Assembly: GCA_963402885.1 (NCBI GenBank)
Contig: OY727097.1
Location: 28,513,401 to 28,577,400 of the forward strand
Direction: 5' to 3'
Length of the DNA: 64,000 bases
DNA from: Antedon bifida
Lineage: Eukaryota; Echinodermata; Crinoidea; Comatulida; Antedonidae
Shown here: in pieces, positions 1 to 11,470 of the stretch
Layout of the letters: each line of letters opens with the position of its first letter
How positions within the stretch are numbered: position 1 is the stretch's first letter
Notes under the pieces: model-generated
Databases searched by the model: none
Seen by the model: only the letters and a program-made list of their open reading frames with translations
What the model was told of the DNA's origin: nothing
Translations under genes and position numbers: made by a program

Positions 1-55
1 CCATAAGAACCACATGCCCCACAAGAATTAAACACAGTAACCTATATTAACATAC

Positions 56-196
56 CGTTATGTTCTTTCCATCAACCTTCACTGACTTCGAGGCTTCCAT
101 CACGTCTAAAGCAAGATTGGCGATGCAGCGCGCATGCTCAGAACATGGCTCTGGCAGTCCACTTACTGCCATGTATTTGTCACCGACAGTTTCTAC
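56..196 (-). CDS. GUCY1B1: GUCY1B1 exon 6 (cyclase domain, residues 462-508)
   Basis: Exon of 141 bases (47 codons, phase 0 at both ends), with acceptor ATCTAG before 196 and donor GTATGT after 56. It opens with V-E-T-V-G-D-K-Y-M, a signature of the beta subunit cyclase domain. The glutamate (463 here) matches the residue that recognises the guanine base in mammalian beta-1. The following S-G-L-P-E-P-C block is also typical. The next exon, expected to begin near I-x-I-G-I-H-T-G, is outside the window. Confidence 0.93.
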
Positions 197-462
197 CTAG
201 ATCCAAATAATTACAGCAAGTTTTAATTACATATAGTGACATTCATCATCAATCTTCATATCAATCAATTAATACATATTATAAATTGAATTATTAAGAT
301 TATAATTATAAATTAAATTAATTCATAATTTCAAAACAACGATAATATACTACACCATAATTAAATGATCAATTCTAACGTTACGCATTTGCTTTGAAAC
401 AGCTTCAAGTTGATTGGTACTATAAAGGTTGAGGTTTTTGTCTGTATTAAGTACCTAGACTT

Positions 463-731
463 GTATTTAACTGACTTGTAATAGTCAGTTAGATACTATA
501 TAGTGACAGCTGCATACTTTTTTTCTTTATTGCATAATCTTGTTTATTTAGTGTGCGCTGCTGGAGTAATCCGTGTACCACGCATATACTCTCTGATATA
601 CTCAACCATTGTATCTAAACTGACTTGCAATAGTCAGTTAGATACTATCTATGACAGCTGCAGATTTTTTTTTCTATAATGCATAATCTTTCTTATTTTG
701 GTGTGCGCTGTTAGAGTAATCCGTGTACCAC
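463..731. repeat. Two direct copies of a ~120-base segment (family D)
   Basis: Copy 1 (463-581) and copy 2 (611-731) share a short hairpin (AACTGACT ... AGTCAGTT), then AGATACTAT, GACAGCTGCA, TGCATAATCTT, GTGTGCGCTG and GTAATCCGTGTACCAC. A third, partial relative of the hairpin part is near 45917-45965, so the unit is a dispersed element as well as a local duplication. Confidence 0.8.
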
Positions 732-753
732 ATAATAAACACAGTCCCTCTTA

Positions 754-759
754 ACTTGC
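754..759 (-). promoter_or_regulatory. GC-type 5' splice site (GCAAGT)
   Basis: The donor of the GUCY1B1 intron between 760 and 196 reads AAG|GCAAGT. GC donors are a known minor class, and CAG or AAG followed by GCAAGT is their usual strong context. The acceptor at the other end is a normal AG, and the splice is in frame. Confidence 0.8.
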
Positions 760-985
760 CTTAAATATGTTATCATAACGTCCAAGTATAGTATCGAAGG
801 AGGTGTAGATTTGGTTCAGTGTGAACACAATCGTCAGTGGGTCGTGTGAATATTGACGGCAAAAGTCGCTGAATCCAGATATTCCGCTGAACATCAGCGT
901 CACCCATTCGTACTTTTTGGCAGGTACGGGCCTACGGTGGCGAAGCTCGTTGGCAACGGACGGCGGCAAAATCGAGTACACAAGC
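760..985 (-). CDS. GUCY1B1: GUCY1B1 exon 5 (start of cyclase domain, residues 387-461)
   Basis: Exon of 226 bases with acceptor TTCAATACAG before 985. Its first G completes an Arg codon with AG from the previous exon. It encodes S-I-L-P-P-S-V-A-N-E-L-R-H and P-V-P-A-K-K-Y, near-identical to vertebrate beta-1, and F-S-G-I-S-G-F. Gly420 sits where alpha subunits carry a metal-binding Asp; this is normal for beta and means the subunit cannot supply both metal ligands alone. The 3' splice donor reads AAG|GCAAGT, a GC donor rather than GT; read-through would hit a stop three codons later. The join to GTA GAA ACT in the next exon is in frame and matches the family. Confidence 0.93.
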
Positions 986-1682
986 CTGTATTGAAGTAAA
1001 CATCATTATAAGATATTAAAGATCATAGGTCATGGACACTTAATGATTATTGGAGATTGATTTTATTTGATTATAGTGGATTTGAGCATTATGAATTAAG
1101 TCCTATTACGCCAGTGGCAGACTATACAAAGTACAGTACTTAAGGGTTTAATTATTAATATTATACGAAATGATTATATTAGCTTTAGGGTGTACTATCA
1201 TAGCTCGATTTTTCGAGTACGCATCGGAGTGAGTAATTTACGTGCAGAGTTATTGACCATCAATATAAACGCGTCATTTGTTGACGCATTGCGTTTTCGT
1301 AGGTACTTGAAAATCCCTTTGCAAAGGTTTGCCGTGTTGATATATTAGATAACACACGGCTCGAAGACCTTGATCAACGTGAAACCTTATTGAAATACAT
1401 GACAACAATTATAAATTATCTTTTTCATTTAGAAGTATCAAATGACACTTTAAACTAATTATGTAGTAAAATCGTTAGCTGAACATCATTCGCTATACAT
1501 ACTACTGTAGTACGTTGATTCAACTGGCTCTTTCATTAGAACCAAACACTATTAATTCCTCCTGTTATGAATACTAATATAGATCATGTCAATTGTACCT
1601 ATCTAATGTTTATGGTATCTTATAATATTTATTGTATTTTGAGGCTGGTGACTAAATAAAATCTTTCATTGGAGAGAACTGC

Positions 1683-1735
1683 AAAAAAGAAAAAAAAAGA
1701 ACCCCCCCCCCCCACCCAAAAAAAAAAAAACACAA
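1683..1735. repeat. Low-complexity A-run / C-run patch
   Basis: Runs of A, then about 13 C, then about 12 A. A possible old retroposed tail or simple slippage; nothing decides between them. Confidence 0.6.
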
Positions 1736-2090
1736 CCCACAGTGGTGGTATAACTTCATGCATAAGTTACAGTTAAGTTGTTAATGATTTGCTTTCATGT
1801 TCTCGGTCTGCTTCGCATCGTCTTTGATTTAAGCAGGTTCATGTCAATTACGTATGATTCTTTTTTCCCTATTATCACAATTCACGCCTTGGAGCTTGAA
1901 CTGATTATTCGTAATATCCCTCCAAAATATATGTAATCAACTTTATTTAATATATTCATGCTTTTGTTAATGGTTATTTCAGATTATTCTATAAGCCCTG
2001 GAATTATCACGTTTAATCTTAAAGTATAATTAGAAATTACATTATTTCTAAATTGTATTTAATTTTTTTCTTTGCGTCTGTTGCATTTAT

Positions 2091-2286
2091 ACCTTGGTTC
2101 CCACTAGCGACGTAACGTGACGCAACGTAAGAAAATGCCCTTCCAATAATTGTGTTTTCCCCCGCCTGCGTGAAATCAAACTGCGACGTTTGTAGCACTG
2201 TTGCGTCGTCGGTTCCCACTTGTGATTACGCAATACAGCACTTTGCGTCAATACGTCCTTGCGTTGCGTCCTAGTGGGAACCACGT
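2091..2286. mobile_element. Family B MITE, long class
   Basis: Begins CTTGGTTCCCACTAG and ends CTAGTGGGAACCACG, with the inner block CCTGCGTGAAATCAAA and an inner GGTTCCCACTTGTGATTACG typical of the long class (about 195 bp). No coding capacity. It lies in a beta-gene intron. Confidence 0.85.
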
Positions 2287-2482
2287 TTTATGTACAAAAA
2301 CCTACCGTAACTTACGTATTTATACGGGCATAATATGAGAAAGACATGCAAGATGAAACTTAACATTTAACACTTAACATGTTTACTTATTAATGGTGCT
2401 AAAAATGGACCAATACGCATTGTTTCCACAAAGACTCAATTGTTCCACGTAATTGTACACACATAGTCCCTTGTACTATTTA

Positions 2483-2661
2483 AGCTTGGTTCCCACTAGA
2501 ACGTAACGCAAGGACGTAAACGCAACGCAAGCGTTTTAACCAATGGCAAGCGAAGTTATAGACAGTTAGCAATCACAAGCGAATAAGCCATCGCTTGTGA
2601 TTGGTCAATTCACTTGCGTTGCGTTACGCCCTTGTGTTGCGTCGCTAGTGGGAACCAAGCT
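2483..2661. mobile_element. Family B MITE, short class, intact ends
   Basis: 179 bp with ends AGCTTGGTTCCCACTAG and CTAGTGGGAACCAAGCT, flanked by TTA on both sides (2480-2482 and 2662-2664). The inner part contains ATTGGTCAA and GCAACGCAAG in both orientations, so the element can fold on itself. A 3-base TTA duplication and short terminal inverted repeats are the pattern of Tourist-like PIF/Harbinger MITEs (established knowledge); the family assignment is inferred. Confidence 0.88.
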
Positions 2662-2854
2662 TTACTTATGATGCTGCAAACATCGTCAACAACTTAACTT
2701 GCATATTAATAGACATTGTCATTTAGATTGAAACCAAAGGTTCGTTTTTGTGTCCCTGTCCATTTGGCTGACCTATCGGACCTGTTCTTAAAGTTTCATT
2801 TTCTGTGTAAATATGTTTTATTTTTGGAAATAAAAGAAAAAAAAATGAACTAAC

Positions 2855-3833
2855 CTGTCTGTCTTCCTCTTTTCAACTTCTAACTCTCGATACGTTTGTT
2901 GAAGTCTGTCCGTCATTATTTCCAATGTTCTGGTTAGTTTGTACTCTTCCTCAAATTTTTCTGACATAAGAACAAGTTCACGTGTGGCATCATGAACAGG
3001 AATGTCACTCACGTACAAAGACTTCCGTCGAAGCTCTTCCAGATTAACAATGCTTGGAGAACAGAGGAACAATATGTCACCAGACTTAGATATTTCCATC
3101 ATCTGACCTTTGAACTTAATGCTCTGTGAATCACCATTTTCCGCAGAATCGTTTCCTAGGAGATGAGGTTTTGTACATAGTACATACATGGAGTTAAAAT
3201 GACCTAAGAAATCTTGAATGGTAAAGTTGACATGTGGACGAATCAGGTCAAAGATGTCAGTTAAACGGCACTCTTGCGAGGTCAAGAATGGAAACAGACG
3301 CAGCATGGAGTCACCAGCTTGAAGTATCACAAAGTCGTTGTCGAAGATGATGTGGAATGGAAAGATGTGACAAAAGACTTCAGTTGATATTAACGGATGT
3401 TTTGGCAGAATTTCCATTGGTTTGGTGTCTTTGGCCGACTTTCCTTCTTCTTGTGGGTGATGCTCAATGATAGCCAATTGTACATGATCACAATCTTCAC
3501 CTTTTCGTTTTATAATTTCCACGTCGACATCAGCTTTATGTAGTTTATCAGAGATGGCTTTTACCAAACCGATGACAATGCTCTCGAGTCCTGGACGCTC
3601 TGAGTAATAATGAAGAACCAAGGCTCCGTCACTTTCACGATGGGTGCAACGGAAAGAGGGTGCTCTCATTCCTGGATAGATGGAAGCTAAATGGTCATGT
3701 AGAGCGTCAAGGTTCTGCAAAAAGTCTGTCGTGTTGGAACCAAGTACCATTAGGATCTTTTCGTAGCCTGATTCCTGACAGAACCTGAAGAACATCCACC
3801 CGAAGGCTTCAAGGAGGTCATTGACATCAACCT
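2855..3833 (-). CDS. GUCY1B1: GUCY1B1 exon 4 (HNOB, PAS-like and coiled-coil regions, residues 61-385)
   Basis: Large exon of 979 bases: two bases completing Lys60, 325 codons, then AG of Arg386. Acceptor CTATTAACAG, donor GTTAGT. It holds most of the haem domain: F-C-Q-E-S-G-Y, then L-D-A-L-H-D-H-L with the proximal haem ligand His105, P-G-M-R-A-P-S-F, and H-Y-Y-S-E-R giving Tyr135, Ser137 and Arg139, which contact the haem propionates. F-P-F-H-I-I-F-D at 217-224 opens the HNOBA/PAS-like region. F-K-G-Q-M and L-F-L-C-S-P-S, then D-I-P-V-H-D-A-T-R, lead into a charged helix (E-K-F-E-E-E-Y to E-K-R-K-T-D) that forms the dimerising coiled coil. The product should bind ferrous haem and NO in the cytosol. 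Vertebrate genes split this region into several exons; here it is one. I see no frameshift or missing key residue. Confidence 0.96.
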
Positions 3834-4128
3834 CTGTTAATAGAAAGCATAAGTTGTAGTAATAATGTAATAATATAAAATGAATTTATAATACTGAACG
3901 TGTCTTATCAAAGTGTTATACGAGTCTCAAAAGTGTAGACTTGTTTGATAATGGAAAATGTGCTTAGAAGATTGGACCAGTTACCTCCCCACAAACAAGT
4001 TTTTACTGGTCAAAAATCAATAGTTTCATCATTATCATTATCTGACATATGATTCTCGGTACTGATATTTAAAAGCAGAACAATTGTGCATTTTAGTTTG
4101 TTTTTCATAGTTGGAACTCGCTGCCTCA

Positions 4129-4160
4129 CCCCCCCCCCCCCCCCCCCCTCCCTCCCTTTC
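4129..4160. repeat. Poly-C run (G-run in the transcript)
   Basis: About 20 C in a row followed by TCCCTCCCTTTCCC. On the transcribed-sense strand this is GGGAAAGGGAGGGA plus a long G tract, able to form a G-quadruplex, within a beta-gene intron. Confidence 0.85.
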
Positions 4161-6597
4161 CCACGAAACTAATCCTACGAAACTAATCCTACAGTATACA
4201 TCTTTCATTTAACAGAATATAATATATGTTAACATATTTATAGTTACTTCCCTGTGATTCCTTGACAAATGTGTGTCTTTTTTTCGGGTAGAAAATGACC
4301 TTGTCTTAAATAATGACTGTGTTCATATAATATGAATGTATTGGAATGAAATGAAAACTGTTTCAAGTTCATTTGAGCATCACTTATATCGCTGTTAATT
4401 GCCCTGCAATGATATTACACATATAACAACTTCCTCAATAAGCCTTCATTAAATCGGTTACAATATTGGTTAAGTAGGAGATGCTACTCGGTTAAATTAC
4501 CCTACTCAAGTAGGCTTATAGGCTGCGGCATTCCTACGCGTGTGATAATGACAACATTATTTGTATCATTTTGGCACACCTGCCCAAACCTATACCTGAA
4601 GTTTCATGGTATTTTCAGGCTATATGTCGCCTGAACAAACATTACAATTACTCGGGTAATTCTTACAATCACACACAAATACCATCGCTTCGATGTCGGA
4701 CATGAAACACGTGTAAAAGTATTATTATCGGCCGTGAACATTGTAGCGTTATACTTTTTATAATGGCCCAGCTAAGATACAATCTTTAAGGTTAGGAGTC
4801 CTTGTAGTATAATACCATAGGATGCCGTATACTCATGATAGACTACATCGTATCACACGGTGCTGTGTTGACCCATACAAGATAAGATGAACCCAAATTA
4901 TATCGTCTTCTGCGCTGGGTTAACCCCCATACCATCAGGCGGTGAGCCTTTTTAATACCATCTTGATTATTATCTATGGCGTAGTATGTTTTTTTTTCAG
5001 ATACCATCGTTTGCACTCCTTCGGGTTAATTCTTTTCATACACTTTGCTGTGGGTTGCAACCCTTATTTGAAATAGTTGAGGCCAGCAACTTTCTAACAA
5101 AAAAATGGATAAACCAATCTGAAATATTATAATCCGATTTTGAAGTACAGGCCTACTGTATTATATAGTTGATGTGTGTAATTTCAGTAGTCTGAACTTA
5201 GTACCTCTGTATTTTATAGTTGTTGTTAATAGGTGGGTAGTTTTGTTGTACTGTTACTGTATCATGTTAACATGATGTATTTTCTTTTCTTAATTAAGTA
5301 TGAAATAGTATTGGTATATTCGTCTGATCGATTGCTTTTCTTTTTCCCAGCTTGCTTAAAAGTTACAAAGCCTGAGGGCGCTTTGAATCTAGTGTGTACG
5401 CATTTTCACCATGTATGCTACTTGGTATCGAGAGACAACATACTTAAAATATATCATTTTTACTGATGATTTTATTTTACATGGCATGGATTGTCTTGAT
5501 CCTAACAAAAAATTAAATATTTATTTATTTATTTCAACAATAGTTTATGAAAGTGGTCCATACAGCCGAATAAAATGAATAGTTTTTCTAAAATTTTCAA
5601 ATATGTTCGAGTTTCTTAGGCTGCGTGTCATTCGGGGAGTACTCAAGAACGTATAGCCTACCATTTTGATTTTCATCTATATACCGTAATGCAAACAAGT
5701 TGTTTATTTATAGAAATTTAATGTAGAAGAAAAGCTATAACTGATTCAATAATGCATGGTTGATAATTAAGACCAATACTGTTGAAATTAAATTTAAACA
5801 ACGAATTTTTTTTCGTGGTTATCTAGACTCACCGTGACATGTTTATCATAATTATTCATTTCAGAATTTGTACGCACACATTACTCTTTGGTACTCTTTT
5901 ACAAAATGTGATTATTATGTGATCAACAAAATTGGATTACGTCATTATCTACATTGAATATCGAAAAAAAAAATTGCCGTAGGTTCGAAATGAATTATAC
6001 ATGAAACAACAATATTGTTCTAATACTGTCTGTAGAAAATTACACCGAGCTCTTTTGGGATAGAGTTCTCATTTCTGTTGACATTTCCTATTGTTAACGA
6101 ATAAACTCACGGGAGTTGGTTAATACGATTAATCAGGTTTTTGTTCAAACATCGAATCGTGCCGAGTTTCATTTTATATCCGTTTCATTATTTACAAATC
6201 CCCAAGACGATTCATAGATTCGGCATTAGTTAAATAATACTTGTTGTAATGTATAGTTTAATAATTGTGGTTTATTGACAAAAAAATGATTATGGAAATG
6301 ATACTCGATGACGACTCATGTTATTTTAAAATAAATGTTCATTATAGATGATAATTTTCATCAGTGTACACAACATCCATATTCATTACCAGCAGTCTAT
6401 TTATTGACGTTAAATTATCTATCTATACGATAATGCTCCATAAAATAACGTTATGCCCTAAAGGCATTCGACCCCCACATACGCATGTACAGTATCTACT
6501 TTTATAGATCCTATACCATCTCGCCGTTTCTATATCATTTTCAATGAATTAGTTGCTTGTATTCACCTACTATTTCCAAATTTTAACAATAGTGGCA

Positions 6598-6950
6598 TTA
6601 AAGATGTATTTTCCCCTGAAAAAATAATTCTTAACAAAATTGTTGTTGAATATGCCATTTTAATGTAACATAATAGTTATCCACTTTGACCAAAAATTGG
6701 ATTTAAAAAAATGTATATACCTGAAAATACTGTAATTTCAAGCAAAAAATGGTCAAATTGGCTGCCAGCCAATGGGGTTTTTGGTTGAATTTAACCATTT
6801 ATTTTGTCAATTTATTAGTGAAAACATTTTTTTTTTCATTTTATTTCTATAGAAGTGATTAACTTTATTAAAACTACAAAATAATATATTCAAAGTCTGA
6901 TTTAATTAATTTTCATTTTTCATGTTTTTGGGGGACAATACATCTTTAAT
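6598..6950. mobile_element. Family C foldback element
   Basis: About 353 bp. Ends TTAAAGATGTATT(T)TCCCC and GGGGGACAATACATCTTTAA are inverted. The inner block CTGCCAGCCAATGG and ATTAACTTTATTAAAACTAC is shared with copies at 8462 and 23592. No coding capacity. Its edge is 8 bases past the end of the donor hexamer of GUCY1B1 exon 3. Confidence 0.85.
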
Positions 6951-6964
6951 AATGACTAACTTAC

Positions 6965-7065
6965 TAAGTATCTTAACTGCAGCTCCAACTAAGTCGAATG
7001 ATAGTTGATCATCGTAAACCTGTCTCAGAAGAAAGTCTCCATCAACGTCTCCTGCAGCTTCTCGT
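6965..7065 (-). CDS. GUCY1B1: GUCY1B1 exon 3 (HNOB domain, residues 27-59)
   Basis: Exon of 101 bases with acceptor TTATTTCAG and donor GTAAGT. It encodes R-E-A-A-G-D-V-D-G-D-F-L-L-R, then V-Y-D-D and D-L-V-G-A-A-V-K-I-L, aligning with the vertebrate stretch K-E-A-Q-L-D-E-E-G-Q-F-L-V-R followed by I-Y-D-D and D-L-V-A-A-A. Phase 2 entry (completing Lys26) and phase 1 exit (first base of Lys60) fit the flanking exons exactly. A family C transposon ends only 14 bases beyond the exon edge, next to the donor. Confidence 0.93.
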
Positions 7066-7388
7066 CTGAAATAAATCAAACACAACCTTTTCTATTATCA
7101 TTTGCTACATTTATTTCTTAACCTCATTAAAAAAAAAACATTTGATGCTTTATATTGAATAAGTATTACTTCCTCGGAAATATTGAAAAATCAAAAACAA
7201 GATTTAGATAAATATTCTTGTTGGTATTAAAATCTCCAAAACTGTCGAGTCAGGTTCGTGCTTCTAAATTCTGGAACTAACATAGGCCTACAGTATTAAA
7301 ATGTGTTTTATTGTCTTTGCCATGGGTTAGGCTTGTTATGGGTAAACATTTTGATGAACAGGCATTTGTGCTGTGCTATTATCTTCTA

Positions 7389-7640
7389 ATTCGGAGTTGT
7401 TTTTAAGTAAGGCCTACAATTATTCGAATTTCTGGTTATGGTAGGCATAATAATATGAGTTTATAAGTGCCACTGTCTTTGAGCCAGGCCTCTGAGTCGA
7501 ACTTCTGATATGAGTGTTATTGTTTTTAAGCGAGACCTACAATTATTCGAATTTCTGGTTATGGTAGGCCTAATAATGACTGTGTGTAATGAGTGCCATT
7601 GTCTTTGAGTCAGGCCTGGGTCGAAATTCTGATTATGTTT
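7389..7640. repeat. Direct duplication of ~125 bases
   Basis: Two adjacent copies (about 7389-7511 and 7512-7640) share TTGTTTTTAAG, CTACAATTATTCGAATTTCT, GGTTATGGTAGGC, TGTCTTTGAG and CAGGCCT. Divergence is moderate. No function seen. Confidence 0.8.
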
Positions 7641-7928
7641 ACATCACTGGGTCTTTATCAGAGTCTGAAGAGTTTAGAAAGCATGGTTAATTAGTTTTAA
7701 TCCCGTAATTGCATTTTTCATAATTACGTCAATTGAAAGTATGATAGATGGTGTAATGTTTTGTGTAGAAGTGTTTTCAATTGTCAATTGTAAGCAAAAT
7801 GCATAACAATCATTATAACAAGCTGCGAGAACCTAAAGTAGGCCCACCGACTATGATTCAAGTACGAATTATAAACAGAAGTCAATACTCAAGTAGTCTA
7901 CTTAAGGGAACATATGTCTAATTATTGT

Positions 7929-8217
7929 ACTGCAGTTACTGCAGTAACTGTACATTCTATTTAACCTGCTTATTATTTAGCAAGCTTGTTTTAGGTAATC
8001 ATTTTGTTAGTTTATCAGTCAACTTTTCGATTTTTGTAGTATACGTATGAAACGCCATTTGTGCCAAAATATTTATCATTTTACTAATATTAAGTCAAAA
8101 CCGTCTAGAACATAGACTAGGTAATCATTCACACTGTATACAAATAACTACATCACACAATATGTTATTGCAGTTCATGTAGTTACTGCAGTTAATAATA
8201 TAGTTACTGCAGTAACT
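7929..8217. repeat. Clustered palindromes of TAGTTACTGCAGTAACT type
   Basis: CAGTTACTGCAGTAACTG near 7934 and AGTTACTGCAGTAACTA near 8202, with a half copy between. Short perfect palindromes around a PstI-like core; purpose unknown. Confidence 0.5.
8040..8125. repeat. Dispersed repeat H, copy 1
   Basis: Contains TACGTATGAAACGCCAT, TGTGC and AAGTCAAAAC followed by AGACTAG; a related, shorter copy lies at about 18540-18605. Nature unknown. Confidence 0.5.
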
Positions 8218-8461
8218 AAGAATAATTTTGACATGATCCCTACTAACGAACCATCAAACAAAAGCTTTTCATTTCCTGTTTATGTTATATTTTATTTATT
8301 TTCCTCATAAAAAATACAATATGAAAGGTCTGACGTCACTCATTAATTAATAACATAACTATTAACAATGAAGATAATAATGGCATTATTAGTCTAATTA
8401 TGTTTTAATAAAATGTCGTACAATGTAAGAGTTCTTTAACATCAGCGAGGACAGTATAGGT

Positions 8462-8812
8462 TTAAAGATGTATTGTCCCCCAAAAACATGAAAAATGAAG
8501 ATTAATTAAATCAGACTTTGAATAGGTTATTTTGTAGTTTTAATAAAGGTAATCACTTCCGTAGAAAAAAAACGAAAAAAAGTAATGTTTTCACTTATAA
8601 AATAACATAATAGGCCTACATGGTTAAATTCAACCAAAAATCCATTGGCTGGCAGCCAATTTGACCATTTTGTGCTTTAAATTACAGTTTTTCAGGTAAA
8701 TAAATGTTGTTTAGATGCATTTTTTGGTGACAGTGGATAACTATTATTATTATTATATTATAACAAAAAAAATGTAAAAAATTATTTTTCAGGGGGACAA
8801 TACATCTTTAAT
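8462..8812. mobile_element. Family C foldback element (opposite orientation)
   Basis: About 350 bp; starts TTTAAAGATGTATTGTCCCC and ends GGGGACAATACATCTTTAA. Inner blocks are reverse complements of those in the copy at 6598, including CCATTGGCTGGCAGCCAA. It contains one TAGGCCTA. Confidence 0.85.
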
Positions 8813-9251
8813 GGTTTTAAATGTGTATAGCGCAAAATACAAATAGTCTCTATGCGCTGTTTAACAATAGTGTAAAAAGAAAAAAAGTGTTATTGTTAAA
8901 TAAACCAGCTTAATAAACCAAAGAAATTGACCAAGAAAAAAAAAGACCGTAAACAGAGTCTCACATCACCACACTGTTTCACTAACTTATTAAGACAAGC
9001 TAGCTATTTATCCTGCCTAACAAACAATAAAATTAATAAAATACAATGCATATAATAAATTCACACAGGAACGAAACAAGGTTAGGCTGTTTTAATTGTC
9101 CAATCGTTTAGAGTTTCATAGCTCACTATTGTAAAAACATATCAGCCTTGTTACAACTGCTATTACATACATGGAATAAGCCTTCTTGTGTCAATTTAAA
9201 ATTTCGGTTTTCTGGGCGGTCGGTTTTCGGAGATTCACCATCGTTAAGTTC

Positions 9252-9373
9252 TCTCTGTGATGTGCCCAAATGAGGTAGTGATATGCTCAAATATGGTAGA
9301 GATATGAAATCATCATGTCCATATATGGGCATATCACATTTTTTGTCACATAAAGTTTGATAGTGTAGACTTG
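9252..9373. mobile_element. Family A MITE, left end missing
   Basis: Keeps TGATGTGCCCAAAT, the repeated GGTA(G)(T)GATATG motif, TCCATATATGGGCATATCAC and the right part TAAAGTTTGATAGTGTAGAC, but lacks the left terminal repeat. Confidence 0.75.
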
Positions 9374-11311
9374 TCAACATAAACGTCAATTGCTTCAATG
9401 TGCAATGAAGTAACGCAAGGATAGTCAGAGCGCTTGAATGATTGTGACAATAACATATCACAAAATAATGGTTACACTAAAAATAATGAGACTAATATAT
9501 TAGTAGATAGTCTATATTGTCATAAATTATACATTTAAACTTGAGTGTCATAAGTATAGGAACCGACGCGTCGCGACGACGTGAGCACGCTGCCGTAAAC
9601 GTCAACACCGTTTTTCATCGTAAAAGTGGACTCTGATGATCTAGCCCAACCCGAACAATGGAGATGAACCAATTTGTCAAATACTAGGCCTATTATACAA
9701 CCGACGGGGAGGAGGTGCTTCATTAGAACCATACACTATTGTCACTGTTCCCATGTCTTCAGAATTGTGTTTGTGTCATGATGAAGGGAAAACTGCAGTC
9801 AAGTGTAACCAATTAAAGAAAGCCAATTAATATGCCAATCAAACACTGTTTGTTTCAAGTAAACATTTATTTTATAAAACAAATATTCAGAGTCTCATCA
9901 AAGAGCCGTTTAATTTAAATATTTAGTGTTTAGCATTATTAAATAACACCTTGTTTGGCCGCGCTCGTAATTCTTATGTTCGTATGGTATATTTTGTCAC
10001 CAAGGGAAAATGTTGCATTAAAATGAGAGTAAAGATACATTTTCATAAAGGGAATGATTTGTATTGTGCTAAACCTGTGTTTTTTGCTTGAATGGCCCTT
10101 TTCAATCCATAACCTGATGATAAATAGCCTAGCATGGCTTATGACGATAATTGCTCCTTTTTGTGAGAACAAGTTCCCTTTTTGTGATAAAATAACCCCT
10201 TTAAAAATCCATGGCTTTTTGAGCTTGGAATCGCTTTAGACCCTTCGTGTCCCCTTCTCACCAAGTCCCGAACGAGTATAACGCCCGTTATATAATGCGT
10301 ACTATATGCACGCCACAATCATCCAATCAAATGTATTTAGGTGTTACATAATAAAAATAAAGTGCACATTGTATTCAAATGATAATTATAGTCTAAAATG
10401 CTAATATACCATGGTTACCTAATTGAGATGCAATATTTATTACTTATCTCATTTTTAATATAACTCTTTTGTATTTTCGTAACACAATTCTGTCAAACAC
10501 GTTATGTTTTTAATTTCTTGGTGCCATCTTCCCTTGATTAATCGCGTCGTATAATTTTTTATCAAAAAATGTTCATTCATTACTATCAACTCACAAATTT
10601 CACGGATATTGTATATTCAAAGTGCGCAGTGATCATACAGAAACCTTTTTAAAACACGTTTTAAATTGATTTATCCAATGTTCGTTTTGCTTGGTAAAAG
10701 CATAAAAAATAGCGCCGCCATAGATTTTTGCCAACATTTTGTATTAGTGATGCATACTAGTTACGGTATATTAACCATAGTCTAGGTTTTACTTAATATT
10801 CCTTAAAGAATAACATTTTCGCATACATGGCGTGTCATACTTGAGCTAGACAAAGATGCATACTAGTTATATTAATTAATTTTCGATGTAGGTCATTATT
10901 AGATTTCAGTGAAGTCTAATTACTAAGTCTTCGTGACTTTCTAATACATTCACCATACTATCCACATAGCCATTACAGTGTATAATTTTACAGGTCGGTG
11001 TCCTATCTGTGTCTTAAGTATTTTAATGTACTCCCGATATTTCCGTTCTTTGATGATGCTTACGTGAAACAGAGAACAATTTTGTCTTACAAAATCAGTG
11101 TAAATGTATGACAAGGCATTTTACTGTGTTTTAGATGTAAGGATACATGATATTATTTAAAACTTTAAAACCGATTCTTCGTACTGTTTTTATCTGCAAA
11201 ATAGTCATTATTTTTTCCAGTATAATATATAATACATATTCCGTGACACAAGTGCGCATATGTGAATTATTTATTTCCTTATTTTAAGGTTACTGAAAAA
11301 ATACAGTGTTA

Positions 11312-11470
11312 AGCCTGGCTCCCACTAGGACGCAACGCAAGGACGTAGACGCAACGCAAGCGAGTTGACCAATGGCAAGCGACAGTTAATAATAATTCAT
11401 CGCCTATGATTGGTCAAATCCCTTACGTTGCGTTACGTATTTGTGTTGCGTCTCTAGTGGGAACCACGAA
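11312..11470. mobile_element. Family B MITE, short class
   Basis: 159 bp; starts AGCCTGGCTCCCACTAGGAC, ends CTAGTGGGAACCACGAA, flanked by TTA at 11309-11311 and 11471-11473. Confidence 0.85.

Larger units (their letters stand above)
197..759 (-). other. GUCY1B1 intron (563 bases, GC-AG) holding a direct duplication
   Basis: Most of this intron is one duplicated segment of about 120 bases (listed separately). The rest is plain AT-rich DNA; nothing else is visible. Confidence 0.75.
986..2854 (-). other. GUCY1B1 intron (1.9 kb)
   Basis: Holds a low-complexity A-run/C-run patch near 1683-1735 and two family B elements (2091-2286 and 2483-2661). No exon or other structure seen in 1000-1680. Confidence 0.7.
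3834..6964 (-). other. GUCY1B1 intron (3.1 kb)
   Basis: Holds a C-run (4129-4160) and a family C element (6598-6950) abutting the donor. Between 4200 and 6590 I see only AT-rich sequence without convincing coding or repeat structure. Confidence 0.7.
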
